Positions 32,764 to 42,714 of a DNA stretch of 64,000 nt are shown here, one piece after another. The translations under genes were made by a program, and so were the position numbers. The notes below the pieces were generated by a model. That model searched no databases. It had not been told where the DNA came from and saw nothing but the letters and a program-made list of their open reading frames with translations. Numbering within the stretch: the stretch's first letter is position 1; every line of letters begins with the position of its first letter. The DNA comes from Fulvia fulva (lineage: Eukaryota > Ascomycota > Dothideomycetes > Mycosphaerellales > Mycosphaerellaceae), in contig NC_063019.1 in NCBI RefSeq assembly GCF_020509005.1, forward strand, positions 1,116,001-1,180,000, in the 5' to 3' direction.

Positions 32764-35700
32764 ATGTACCCAGAAGAGGATTACGACGAACTCGCCCCTA
32801 ACTTTTCGCCACCGAATAAGCGACGCAAGGTGGTCCCAGTGGTCTCACGCGCGGGCATGGAGGGCATACTCGCATCTTGGGGTGCCACAAAATCACCCAC
32901 ATCTGTGTCCAAGATGAACCGGGTGAGCGGCGGTCACGAGCTTCGCGGCGCAAAGCAGCCGGTAACATACCAAGAGTCTCCACCCACCTCGCCAGGCGAG
33001 TCCGACCGATCGTCAATGTATGATGATGCGCCTCAGGTGGCGGAAGCTCTCTCAGAGGATGAGCAAGATGAGAGTGACGACGAGGACGAGCTCACCTCGG
33101 ACACAATTCAAGTTGCACCACGCGGTACCCTTGCTGCACCCCGTCCACGGGGTAAGTCTCCGTATTCACCAATACTTGGCCATCACTAACTCCTGTCAGG
33201 CACTCGAGCCCTCCCAGCCAGATCTACCAGATCGACTGTGCGCTATGCTCGACCAGAAAAGAAGAAGACATTCTCGAAGAAGTCAAAGAAGCTGCTACGA
33301 TCAGACACTGGACCAGGGCGGCCGTCAAAGGTGAAGGTCGAGACAGCACGAAATCGGGTTCGCGATGATATTGCAGCCCACACAAAGCCAAAGCGTGATG
33401 CCTTTCTTCTTACTCACGAGCAGTACTTTGCGCCACTACTGCCAGAGAACAGCTACTTGGCCAAGCTGCATCGTGCCCGGGCTTCAGTCGCGGATCAACA
33501 CGCTGAAAGTGCACCATACGCCGTGCTGACCAAGCAACCGGATGGTGTCGAGGCCAACATGAAGCCGTACCAACTCGACGGTCTCTCTTTCCTTGTCCAC
33601 ATGCACGAGAACGGCATGTCCTCAATCCTCGGTGACGAGATGGGCCTTGGAAAGACACTGCAGACTCTGGCGCTATTCCAACACTTGAGTGAGAATGAAC
33701 CGACCACGGGTGAGCTTCGACCGTTTCTGGTCGTTTGTCCACTTAGTGTACTTTCGTCCTGGATCTCCGAGGCACGGAAGTGGGTACCAGGACTGAATGT
33801 GATACGATTCCATGGCCCAGTCTCGGAGCGCGCACAGATCAAGGCCGATTGCATGATACAGAAGGCGAGATTTGAGAAAGGGGAGCAGCCAGATGACCGT
33901 ATCGATATTGTGGTCACCACGTACGACACTTTCCGAAGCGAGGACAGCTGGTTCAAGCGATCTTTTGTCTGGCGATACTGTGTTCTGGATGAGGGACATA
34001 AGATCAAGAACGAGAAATCCGACGTGTCCTCTTCTCTGCAAGGTCTCAGCGCCGAGTACCGCCTCTTGCTGACCGGCACCCCTCTTCAAAACAACTTGAA
34101 GGAAATGTGGGCGCTTCTACATTGGCTGTTTCCAGAGGTCTTCACACTTGACACCGGGGACAGATTCCAGAAGGCATTTGATATCGGCAGAGGTAGCGTA
34201 TCAACGAGCTTCATGAATGAAGCACGCCGACTGCTCGAGCTGATCATGCTTCGACGCATGAAGAACAGCCCTGGCGTAAATCTTGGTCTCCCTCCCAAGG
34301 AAGAGGTTCTGCTTTACGTTCCGCTCACTCCAATGCAACGCTTCTGGTATACCCGACTGTTGACGAAGGCCGATTCTGGCACCCTTGACGACCTCTTCGG
34401 TGGCGCCAAGGAAAAGGAAGCACAGATGCTGCAGCAGGAGAGCAACGACGAGGAGCTCAAAATGCTGGAACGAGCCGGAGCTGCGGTCGACAAGACTGAG
34501 GACGTCGACACTACCGATGTCTGGGCTGAGAGCCGTGCTATTATGCAAGAAGCCGTGCAGCATGAAGAAGCTGAACAGACCACGGGTGCTTGGAAGAAGC
34601 TAATGAACCTGGTCATGCAGCTACGCAAAGTTTGCAGTCATCCCTACATGCTCAAAGGTGCCGCACCACTGGAGTATGAGATCGACAACCACGTGAAGAA
34701 TGCTTCCGGCAAGTTCATCGTGTTGGACAAGCTACTGGACGAGCTCGTCATCAAGCAAAAGAAGAAGGTCCTGATTTTCTCGGGCTTCACATCGATGCTT
34801 GACCTTGTTGGTGAACTGCTAGCTCTCAAGGGTACCACTGGCTACGCACCACCGTTCCGCTATGCTCGTCTCGATGGACGCACGAGTCGGGCTCAGCGCA
34901 ATCTGAGCATTCGGTTGTTCAACGACAAGTCGAGTGACTTCAAAGTCATGCTGCTATCGACCAGAGCTGGTGGCCTCGGCATCAATCTGACATCGGCCAC
35001 AGAAGCAGTCTTTCTGGACGAAGACTGGAATCCACAAATGACCCTTCAAGCTGAGGCTCGAGCACATCGCATCGGGCAAACGCAGAAGGTCACCATATAT
35101 AAGCTCTGCACATCGGGTACCGTGGAAGAACAGATGATGGGTCGCATACGCAAGAAGCTCTACCTCTCAGCCAAGGTCACAGAGTCTATGCGCAATATTC
35201 ATTCGACTCAAAGCCTCGACAAGAAGCGCAAGGCTGATTCGCTCGAAAACGAAAGCGAGGAAGCGCCTCACCTCGATACTGCATCACTCCAGTCATTGCT
35301 ACGCAGAGGTGCCCAAACGCTGGCACGCCCAGAGATCGATGTCACTGAGATGCTCTCTTGGGATTGGGAGACCACTCTTGAGAAGTGCAAAGATCAGCCA
35401 CTCGATGCGCTGGTCGCCGACGAGAGTGGCAATGCCAAGGTGGATGAGCAGGAGTGGTTGAGCTCTATCGAGAAAGTCGAGACTGCAGTGTTTGAGGGTA
35501 AGAAGCATATGAAAGCCATTGAGCAGAAGATGGAGGAAACCGCAAATCTCAGCCGCAACGATCGACGCCTCGGCAAGAATACCACTGTCATGATCGATGG
35601 CTTTGCAATATCGAAGGAGAGTCTCAACTGTGCAGACTGGGAGGCAGTGCCCACTCTCGCTGGGAAAGATCCTCGCCTTGCCGAACCTGTTCGAGAAAAG

Positions 35701-36576
35701 AAGGCCAAGATCGACCATCAAGATTTCTGCCAGACATGCTGGGATGGCGGTGAACTCCTGACCTGCCAGCGCTGTCCGCGCTCCTACCACCGAAAGTGCT
35801 TGGGTAGGGATCCAAGAACCAAGTCCTTCGGCGGCAGCTTCAACTGCCCACAACACGAATGTTACGACTGCGGCGCGAAGACCACAGACGCAGGCGGTCT
35901 CATCTTCCGCTGCCGCTGGTGCGACAAGGGCTTCTGTGAGGACTGTCTGGACTTCGACAATGCTAACCTCATTGGCGACACACTGCCAGAGTTTGTCATG
36001 ACGGGGTTCGGCAAGGTCGATCAGGCGTACTATATCGACTGCTCCGACTGCACTCAGGGGTGGCAGGAGAATGAGCACACCAAGAACGAAGCGATCAAGG
36101 CCAAAGCACGCTATGAAGCGCAATATGCAGCTTTCTTCGGCACTGGCACTGATGACACGACTCCTGATACCCTTAGCGAGGTCGACACACCCATCAACGC
36201 CACGCCACCACCAACCTCGAAGTCCTCTGCCAAGTCGTCCACGAAGAAGGCGCGTGCCAAGACCGTTGCTCCAGCCCCGCAGACAGGACGTGTCAAGGCC
36301 ATACCAGGTCCGCAAACAGCCGTTCCAAGTCCACAGACAGGACGTGTCAAAGCAGTACCCGGACCACAAACAGCATTAGGCAAGAAGCAGCGCGTCACGT
36401 TGAACGGCCCCTCATCCTCTGGGCTGTCCTCTGTACCATCCGACATCGCATCGCCAGCACCGCCCTCCGACCAGAAGATCCGCTTGAAGCTGAATGGCCC
36501 TTCCTCGGCGCTGCCTTCTTCAACTCCCGAGCTTGCCTCGTCGCCGCGTTCTGCGAAGAAGCAGCGCGTCGCGTAG
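32764..36576 (+). CDS. SNF2-family chromatin-remodelling ATPase with C-terminal PHD finger (1254 aa)
   Basis: Exon 1 (32764-33151) is joined to exon 2 (33200-36576) by a 48-nt intron. The first true ATG is 32764 (MYPEEDYDELAPNF). Order: an acidic, disordered N-terminus with a nuclear-signal-like KRRKVV; the SNF2 ATPase (Walker A GDEMGLGKT, motif II LDEGHKIKNE, motif III LTGTPLQNN); the helicase C lobe (FSGFTSMLD, LLSTRAGGLGINLTSA, RAHRIGQ). Then come a helical segment and a C4HC3 PHD finger (CQTCWDGGELLTCQRCPRSY onward) merged with a second cysteine cluster (CRWCDKGFCEDC). The tail is disordered, with two PQTGRVKA repeats and two LNGPSS repeats. It should move or evict nucleosomes, with the PHD reading histone H3. 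DEGH instead of DEAH sets it apart from ISWI/CHD; the subfamily is left open. Confidence 0.92.
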
Positions 36577-37530
36577 CTGGCGGTTGCTGTTACAAACTTT
36601 CTCGTGCGGCAAACAGACCTTTCGTTGATGTTTTGGAGCGTTTGAGGGACGAGACGACTCGCTGAGGCGCATTCGTCCTTTGTAGTGTTAGCTAAATACG
36701 ACGGGCATACTGTACTTGTAACGATACAATCAGGTTCGTATGATACATTAGAGAATTTTCACGCTGTGCTATCGCTCTCCAGAAAGACGTGCCACCCTAA
36801 TCCTAAAGGCCGTGAAAAAAAATGTTCCGCTCCAACTCGCCGAGCAATGAGCCCTTCTATCATCCATCATATTCACAAGCATCCCACATCCAAGAATTGT
36901 GCAAAGCTCCCGAGTGATACAGTTCGCATTACGTGTCGAAGAGAATCCAGGATGGTATGGTCGGTGTGCTGGCTTGGATTCGGCCATTGTTTTGGAGGAA
37001 GCTTTAGGTTGTGCTTCATATACACTTCATAGCACCTCAGATATACACTTCATAGCACTTCAGGTATACAACGAGCCTTTGCACAATGTTGTCGCTGCTC
37101 CAACTAGATGAGCCTGCGGATGTTGGGTTTGTAGAAGCGCGACGTCAGAGCTGGAGTGACGCGATGAGGTACTTTGCGCTTCGGTTGTTAGTAGTAGAAG
37201 GCGCCAGGCTTTTAGAGATGTTGATGGAGGTGACGGGAACGTCTCACAGTGATTGTCGAGGATGGCAGTGGTAAGGGTACTGAGTGCATTTGTAGGGCGA
37301 TCGTGGTGGCTAGATTGATCACAGTGAGTAGATAAACAGTGATGGAGGCATTGGTCAGCAATAGATGCAATCAGTATGGCGCTGGGATGGGTTTCTCCCA
37401 AGATATCTCTTTCATTCAGGTGGCCACAGAATATGGCACCACACTATCGCTATAATACATCGTAATCATCGTTCTCGTTGGGTATTGTTTTTCCTCCAGA
37501 TTATGCCTTCAATCTTGCATGATGCATAAT
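36577..37530. other. Intergenic between convergent genes
   Basis: 954 bp. Contains a 23-bp direct repeat at 37018-37063; otherwise nothing coding is seen. Confidence 0.45.
37018..37063. repeat. Two tandem copies of a 23-bp unit
   Basis: The unit begins ATATACACTTCATAGCAC and ends TCAG; the two copies differ at one base. Non-coding, downstream of the SNF2 gene. Probably simple local duplication. Confidence 0.7.
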
Positions 37531-38415
37531 TTACTTCATGAAGCCAGCCTTGCCATCACCATCAGCATCCTTTTTTGGGTTAAGCTTGTCCATCAAGCTT
37601 GGCTTGCCATCCTTGTTGCTTTGGGTGGAGTTGTGGGTGTTGCTGCCAGTGAGGCCCGCACCAGAACCGACACCTGCACCAATACCGCCAGCTGGGGCAG
37701 CACCGCCGGCGTGGCCGTGAGTATTGGAGCCGTGGCTGTGCTCGCCGGTGAGGCCGGATCCAGTGCCGTGAGTGCCAGTGTGGGTGCTGGAGCTGTGGCC
37801 GCCGATGGAGCGTGGCTCGCCCTCGAAGCCGTCGTAGCGCTCCTCACGGCCGGAGAGGACACCGCCCTCCTTCTTGAAGTCGGACATGGAGACGGCTGGG
37901 AGAGCGGAGGTGGCGTGGTGCTGTGCAGAGTTGTGATGCACCTCGTGGATGGGAACGGTGGTGTGGGTAACGTGTGGCTCAATGGTCTGCTTGTTGATGA
38001 CTGGCTGGATGGTCTCGTGGACGTGGTGGTGCATGTGCTCACCGCCAATGGCTGGAGCCTGGCTGGTGGTGTGCTGGCCCTCAACACGCTGGGTAGAGTC
38101 GCGGAACTGGGCGGCGGTCTCGTTCAACTTGCGGTCGACATCGGCCTTGTTGCCATGCTCGAAGTTGCGGTGCTCGACACCGACCAAGTTGTGGTGGTGC
38201 TGCTCTGGGAGAGTCTGGGTGTCCTTAATTGGCTGGACGGAGGTGTGGTAGTGGTCCTGGTGAACCTCCTTGTCGACAGCGGTGGTGACGTTGTCATGGT
38301 GGGTGCGTGTGACAGTCTCGTTCTGGACTGCTGGAGCAACCTTCTCGTGGACGGTGGTGTCGTGCTGACCGGCCTTGGACATGAAGTCCGAAACTGCTGC
38401 CTTTGCCTTGTCCAT
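37531..38415 (-). CDS. Histidine-rich hydrophilic protein (fungal allergen-like / stress-type), 294 aa
   Basis: Single exon from the ATG at 38415 (MDKAKAAVSDFMSKAG). There is no leader or membrane segment, and composition is dominated by H, T, G, E and Q. The N-terminal two thirds is a series of short motifs with paired histidines: TVHEKVAPAVQNETVTRTHH, EVHQDHYHTSVQPI, EHMHHHVHETIQPVI, and VPIHEVHHNSAQHH. ALPAVSMSDFKKEGG and the SGREERYDGFEGEPRSIGG block follow. The last third is Gly/Ser/His-rich. Proteins of this build are common in ascomycetes, are often labelled allergen-like, and look like hydrophilins; biochemical role unknown. Histidine pairs suggest metal binding (inference). The APAV-ETVT-THH motif recurs in the next gene at 40.0-41.9 kb. 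Strong codon bias suggests high expression. Confidence 0.8.
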   Translation of the reverse strand: MDKAKAAVSDFMSKAGQHDTTVHEKVAPAVQNETVTRTHHDNVTTAVDKEVHQDHYHTSVQPIKDTQTLPEQHHHNLVGVEHRNFEHGNKADVDRKLNETAAQFRDSTQRVEGQHTTSQAPAIGGEHMHHHVHETIQPVINKQTIEPHVTHTTVPIHEVHHNSAQHHATSALPAVSMSDFKKEGGVLSGREERYDGFEGEPRSIGGHSSSTHTGTHGTGSGLTGEHSHGSNTHGHAGGAAPAGGIGAGVGSGAGLTGSNTHNSTQSNKDGKPSLMDKLNPKKDADGDGKAGFMK

Positions 38416-39964
38416 GTTGATTTGGTTTGGTAATGTGGTGGTTGCAGTGGAATTTGATGTGATATGAACGGAACGATATGATGAGCCGTTTGATGTAGGA
38501 TGATGATGTGGGAATCATGCTCCAGAGGGGAAGACGAGCATCGTTATGTACTCTCATGCTCGATGTGATCATGGCTACCAGTCTTTCAGCGACGTCATGC
38601 TCGTCAGGCACAACTGCAACAAAGGTCTTTCATGCTTGACGCCATGTTGGTGCACTAGCCACACAAGCCTCGCGTAAGTGTGCTCATTGCGGGTCTGCCG
38701 CCCAGAGAGGAGGTCCAATCCGACGGCTCGGTCGGTATCGAACAATTGTCAATAGAGAGAGAGCCTGTGATCCACCTGGATGGGAGCTCGGAAGGCGCGT
38801 AGCTGGACGGTGAGTGGAGGGGGTTGTTGCTGGAGCACTTGCAGATTTGCCACTGCTCCACGTGTTCTGCCAGCAATCGACACGCAATCCCTGTTTCGAT
38901 GGCAGAAGAGACCGGAAGACGCTCGATGATGTAGCTCTCAATACTCATCAATGGAACATGTTCTTCACCTACCGTTAGTCTGCCATAGACGCACCGCCAC
39001 GCATCGTCAGTATTGGCTTCGGTGGTTTCAGCGGGGGTAGCGCCGTAGCGGTGGCTGTTCAGTGCGTTCAATAGTGTGCGAGAGCGAGACGGAGCCATGT
39101 TCGACAGCGCAGTGCACCAAACAAGGCAGAGATGCATTTGAGGTGTCGGAGGTGAAGCAGAGGAGGAAGTCCAGACCGGTGGACGCGGTTTGACGCGATC
39201 CATGTCGCAAGGTGCCACCGAATGGACCGTGCCGTCTGCCAAGCGCCGAGCGATCGCTGATTTGTGGCAGGGATCTGAAGGGATGGCAAAACCGGGTACC
39301 AGATCTTTGGTATACACATTGCACAAGACATGCCACTATCATAACACTATGCATGCCATCGCATAGTGGTGTTTGTTCTATCTGACGGTCCGTCGTCTTA
39401 TTGACCACAAACTCCAACGCTCCTACGATGATCTGCTGCTGCTAGCTGCTAGCTGCTACCCGCGACTGCTTACGGACTCTATCCCACCTCTGAGCTGGAC
39501 TGCCCGGTTAACGGCAGGAACATGAACCAACAGCCATTTGAAATATGACGTTACCAACAGCACATCGCACATCGCACATCTTCACAGCTGTCGGGCTCCA
39601 CTATTTACAAACTGCCTCCTCACGCCACGCACCGAGAACTGGTACGTATCGCACGGGACAACAGGCCCTTCGTCTGTGGCTGGTGCCCTCATCTGTGAGC
39701 GACAAAGGTCCACGAGGGCTGGAACCAGCAGGACGCCACCCAACTGCCTCTTGACCCCTTTGGACTAGCGATGACGCAGTACCAGCATAATTTTTGTTGA
39801 CGTCCAGCAGGTGCAACCGAGCCTCAAGCTTGCCATCCATTGACAGAGCTCTGATACGAGGTTGGAGTTCGTGGTGGTAGCAGTAGCAGTCGTTGTGACA
39901 ATTGTGCATTCGCAGAACATCAAGGCAGCTGCTCAAATCTAGGATCAAGCCTGGCAGAAGCTCA
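38416..39964. other. Intergenic with one doubtful open frame
   Basis: 1.55 kb between divergent genes. A minus-strand frame 38655-39098 (MAPSRSRTLLNALNSHRYG...) is open for 147 codons but has no recognisable domain or leader. I consider it weak. Short CTGCTAG-type repeats occur at about 39430-39460. The rest should be promoters of both neighbours. Confidence 0.35.
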
Positions 39965-41938
39965 ATGTCTTCCAGCTCGCCCAAATCGCCGAGGAGTCGT
40001 CTTGGAAGATTGTTTCACAGACGAGGACCAAGCGATGCCTCCAGTAGTGCATCATCGCCGAAAGCAACAGCTCCAGCTGCGGGGGCTCAGCAGCAGAATG
40101 GTGCGATAGAGACGGGACACCTCCAACGACGGCGCTCGAAACGGTCACTACGCGATCTGGTGCAAGGCTCTGGTATGCGTAGGACAGCATAGTCGAACAG
40201 AGCGCTGGCTAACATGATGTGTCCTTCAGGACGTTCACGATCTGGCTCTGGCAGCAGGAGAATCTCGTTGCAGCGGGAACAGCTTAACAGAGAGCCTTCG
40301 TATAATGCACCACAAAATCTACCATCTGGAGCGGAGGTCGCTGCGGCCAAAGCACTGTATCCAGATGGCAACTGGGCGCCAGTGTCTCCTACAAACGGCA
40401 ACTTCCCACTCAGCGGATCGAATGCCCAGGGCGGCAAGACAAATGTGGCCGAAGAACTTCGTGGTCCGCCAATTTACGAGAGTCGGAAAAGTCGACCGAC
40501 CACTGCGAACAGCCAGGCTAATGGCCAGCCCATAGAGCGCTTACTCGCCCAACAGCAGCAGGAGCGGCTTTTGGAGTATGAGTACAAGCAGGATGGCCAG
40601 AACCGGGTACATGTTAAGCCAGCACCTATTGGCACTGCTGTGACAACAACGACAACAACCACTGGTAATGCAGTGACATCAACGACAACAACAAGGACGA
40701 ATCCCAATCGTCGCTCCAAGGACGTCTCCAGCCACGGCCATGCTCAGAACGAGGATCAGAGAGTCGGCGGCTTGGAGGACTTCCCTGACCCATTGAAGGT
40801 CACTAAGAGTCGCACGTCTTTATCTTCTGAAGCAGCGCGAGCATCACTAGACAGGCCTCATCGTGTATCTGGTCAGCTCGTGCATAAGCCAGACGTCCCT
40901 GATCTGCGAAAGTCGATCGATAGTGACATTGGGTACGGTGTCGCTATCCCGCCACGCACCAGCTCTGCTCAGCATGGTCAAGAGACTGGTCATATGAGGA
41001 GCTCAAGCCTTCAGAAACCACTCCCAGAGCCGCATGTCCAAGAACATATCTCCAACGCCAGAACTGCTCCTCAGCAAGAGTATAACTCCAACCAATCTCA
41101 CAACCCCGACCCCTTCAGAGCGTGTGAGAACGGCATCCACGACTCCTCCACCCCAATCGACCTCTCCGGCATCGTCGACCTTCGCAACACCGAAGACGTC
41201 GACTACCACACAACCTACGCACCGGCCGTGACACACGAGACGGTAACCGTCACCCACCACGAAGACGTCCAAGAGATCATAACCCGCGAAACCCACAATC
41301 ACCACATCTTCCACCGCATCCTCCCCGTCATCGACTTCGAAATCCTCCCACCCCGCCACTTCATCGAAACCCGTCTCGGAGGCAAATACGAAATCTCCCC
41401 CGACATCGTGCCTCCGGGCACCAACGAAGCAATCCAAACTACGATCCAAGACGCCGTTGCCAAGTTAATGCCTCGCAGCACCAGCCACACCCCAGCCTTT
41501 CCCAACCGCTTCTCCGCCCGGTCGTTCCACGGACGGGATGGTGATCTGAAAGAATGGACCGGTCCTTACGGCGAGCCACGCACGGAGCAATGGTGGGTAC
41601 ATCCCCCCACATGGGCGACTGGGGGAAGGGAGACGGGACAGACGGAGCCTTTCCATCTAGGCTCTGAGTTTGAGGAAGATGACGGGTTGAGAACGCCGTT
41701 GCCTGATGATACGTCAAAGTGGCCGCAGCAGCTGAGGCGTGCAAGTTTGGCGCAGCCGCAGCGGCCGCAGTCGAAGAGGATGAGTAATTCAGCCAGGATG
41801 AGCTCGGAGTATCAGGATTATCAGATTTATGCGGATGCTACGGAGGCGCCGCCTGTGCCGGTGCATCAGCAGGGGAGGAGTGCGGGTGGGAAGACGGTGT
41901 TGCCGATTAGGATGCAGCATGATGGTGGCAGGTTTTGA
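39965..41938 (+). CDS. Conserved fungal hypothetical protein, largely disordered, with a His-rich allergen-like motif (638 aa)
   Basis: Exon 1 (39965-40172) is joined to exon 2 (40230-41938) by a 57-nt intron (GTATGC, GCTAAC, TTCAG). The start MSSSSPKSPRSRLGRLFHRR is basic, and the first 350 residues are Ser/Gln/Thr-rich and probably disordered (including a run of threonines). The ordered part is around residues 400-480: YAPAVTHETVTVTHHEDVQE, then HNHHIFHRILPVIDFEILPP and RHFIETRLGGKYEISPD. This block matches the histidine-motif pattern of the neighbouring gene on the other strand. A tryptophan-rich stretch (EQWWVHPPTW) follows. No enzymatic motif is visible. It may be a regulatory or scaffold protein; localisation unknown. 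Confidence 0.75.
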
Positions 41939-42714
41939 TGGGCTTGCTGGGAGGGATGTGTAAGATCTTTTTGCAATGTATTGGTGTGGTCTAGCGAGGA
42001 GTCTAGCATCATGGGAAACAGAGAAAGATGTACAGCATAGCCAAGGCAGATGTGCTCTAATGTAGCATATTACTGTACTGTATGATAAAAGTTGATGCCC
42101 TGGGCTAAAAAGTGTGTGCCCTACGACAGGGATGGTCCCGACTCTCACCTTCTGACTGTGAGCATGATCGTGGACTGATGTGCGGCCGATGCCCCTTCGA
42201 TCAGGAAGCACGAACATTTCCATTCTGGCTGCGGCGGTAACCCTGGGAGAACAGGTTTCAAAACGCTACATATGGCAGTTGCTCGAATCGAAGCGTCTGC
42301 TGCGTCGGGAAGGTGCTCATGCCACATTACTGACTCGATGATGGATGTCTGTCTGCGACGTGGCCGTGCTCGGGCACCACGCGTAACTGTGGTTTCCTCG
42401 AACTCTGGCAAAATTTCATATCCAATTCCACCAATCCTTCTAAGTTCTAATGGTATCCCCGGCATTTCATGCTTCGTGACGCCGGCCAAGACGTGGGGTG
42501 CATAGATGTACTGTACTGTACTTGCCGGTACGAAGGATGCTCCACATGCCGAGATCTGGAGAAACTCTGCCCAGGGGCCAGGGCCTTGCAAGTTGCAAAT
42601 GACCTGACAAAAAGCGAGACGTGTTCTATTCGGAGAAATGCCGATCGCTTGGCTAAATGGGTTCACTTAAGAGTCCTGACATGATTTGTCGAAGACTTCT
42701 CGAGCACCATCGGC
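41939..42714. other. Intergenic, no gene seen
   Basis: 776 bp upstream of the GH43 gene. Minus-strand frames here do not look coding. Confidence 0.45.

Noticed and set aside
35299..36369. A 356-codon minus-strand frame inside the SNF2 gene
   Set aside because: Antisense to the PHD-coding region; cysteine and tryptophan content mirrors the codons of the real gene.
37519..38433. A 304-codon open frame on the plus strand, opposite the His-rich gene
   Set aside because: It is the complement of a strongly codon-biased real gene; its V/L/G-rich composition is typical of an antisense shadow and no family fits.
38655..39326. Minus-strand frame of 223 codons as a gene
   Set aside because: The first part has only a non-ATG or late start; no domain, leader or splice support. 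Mentioned only as a doubtful frame in the intergenic entry.
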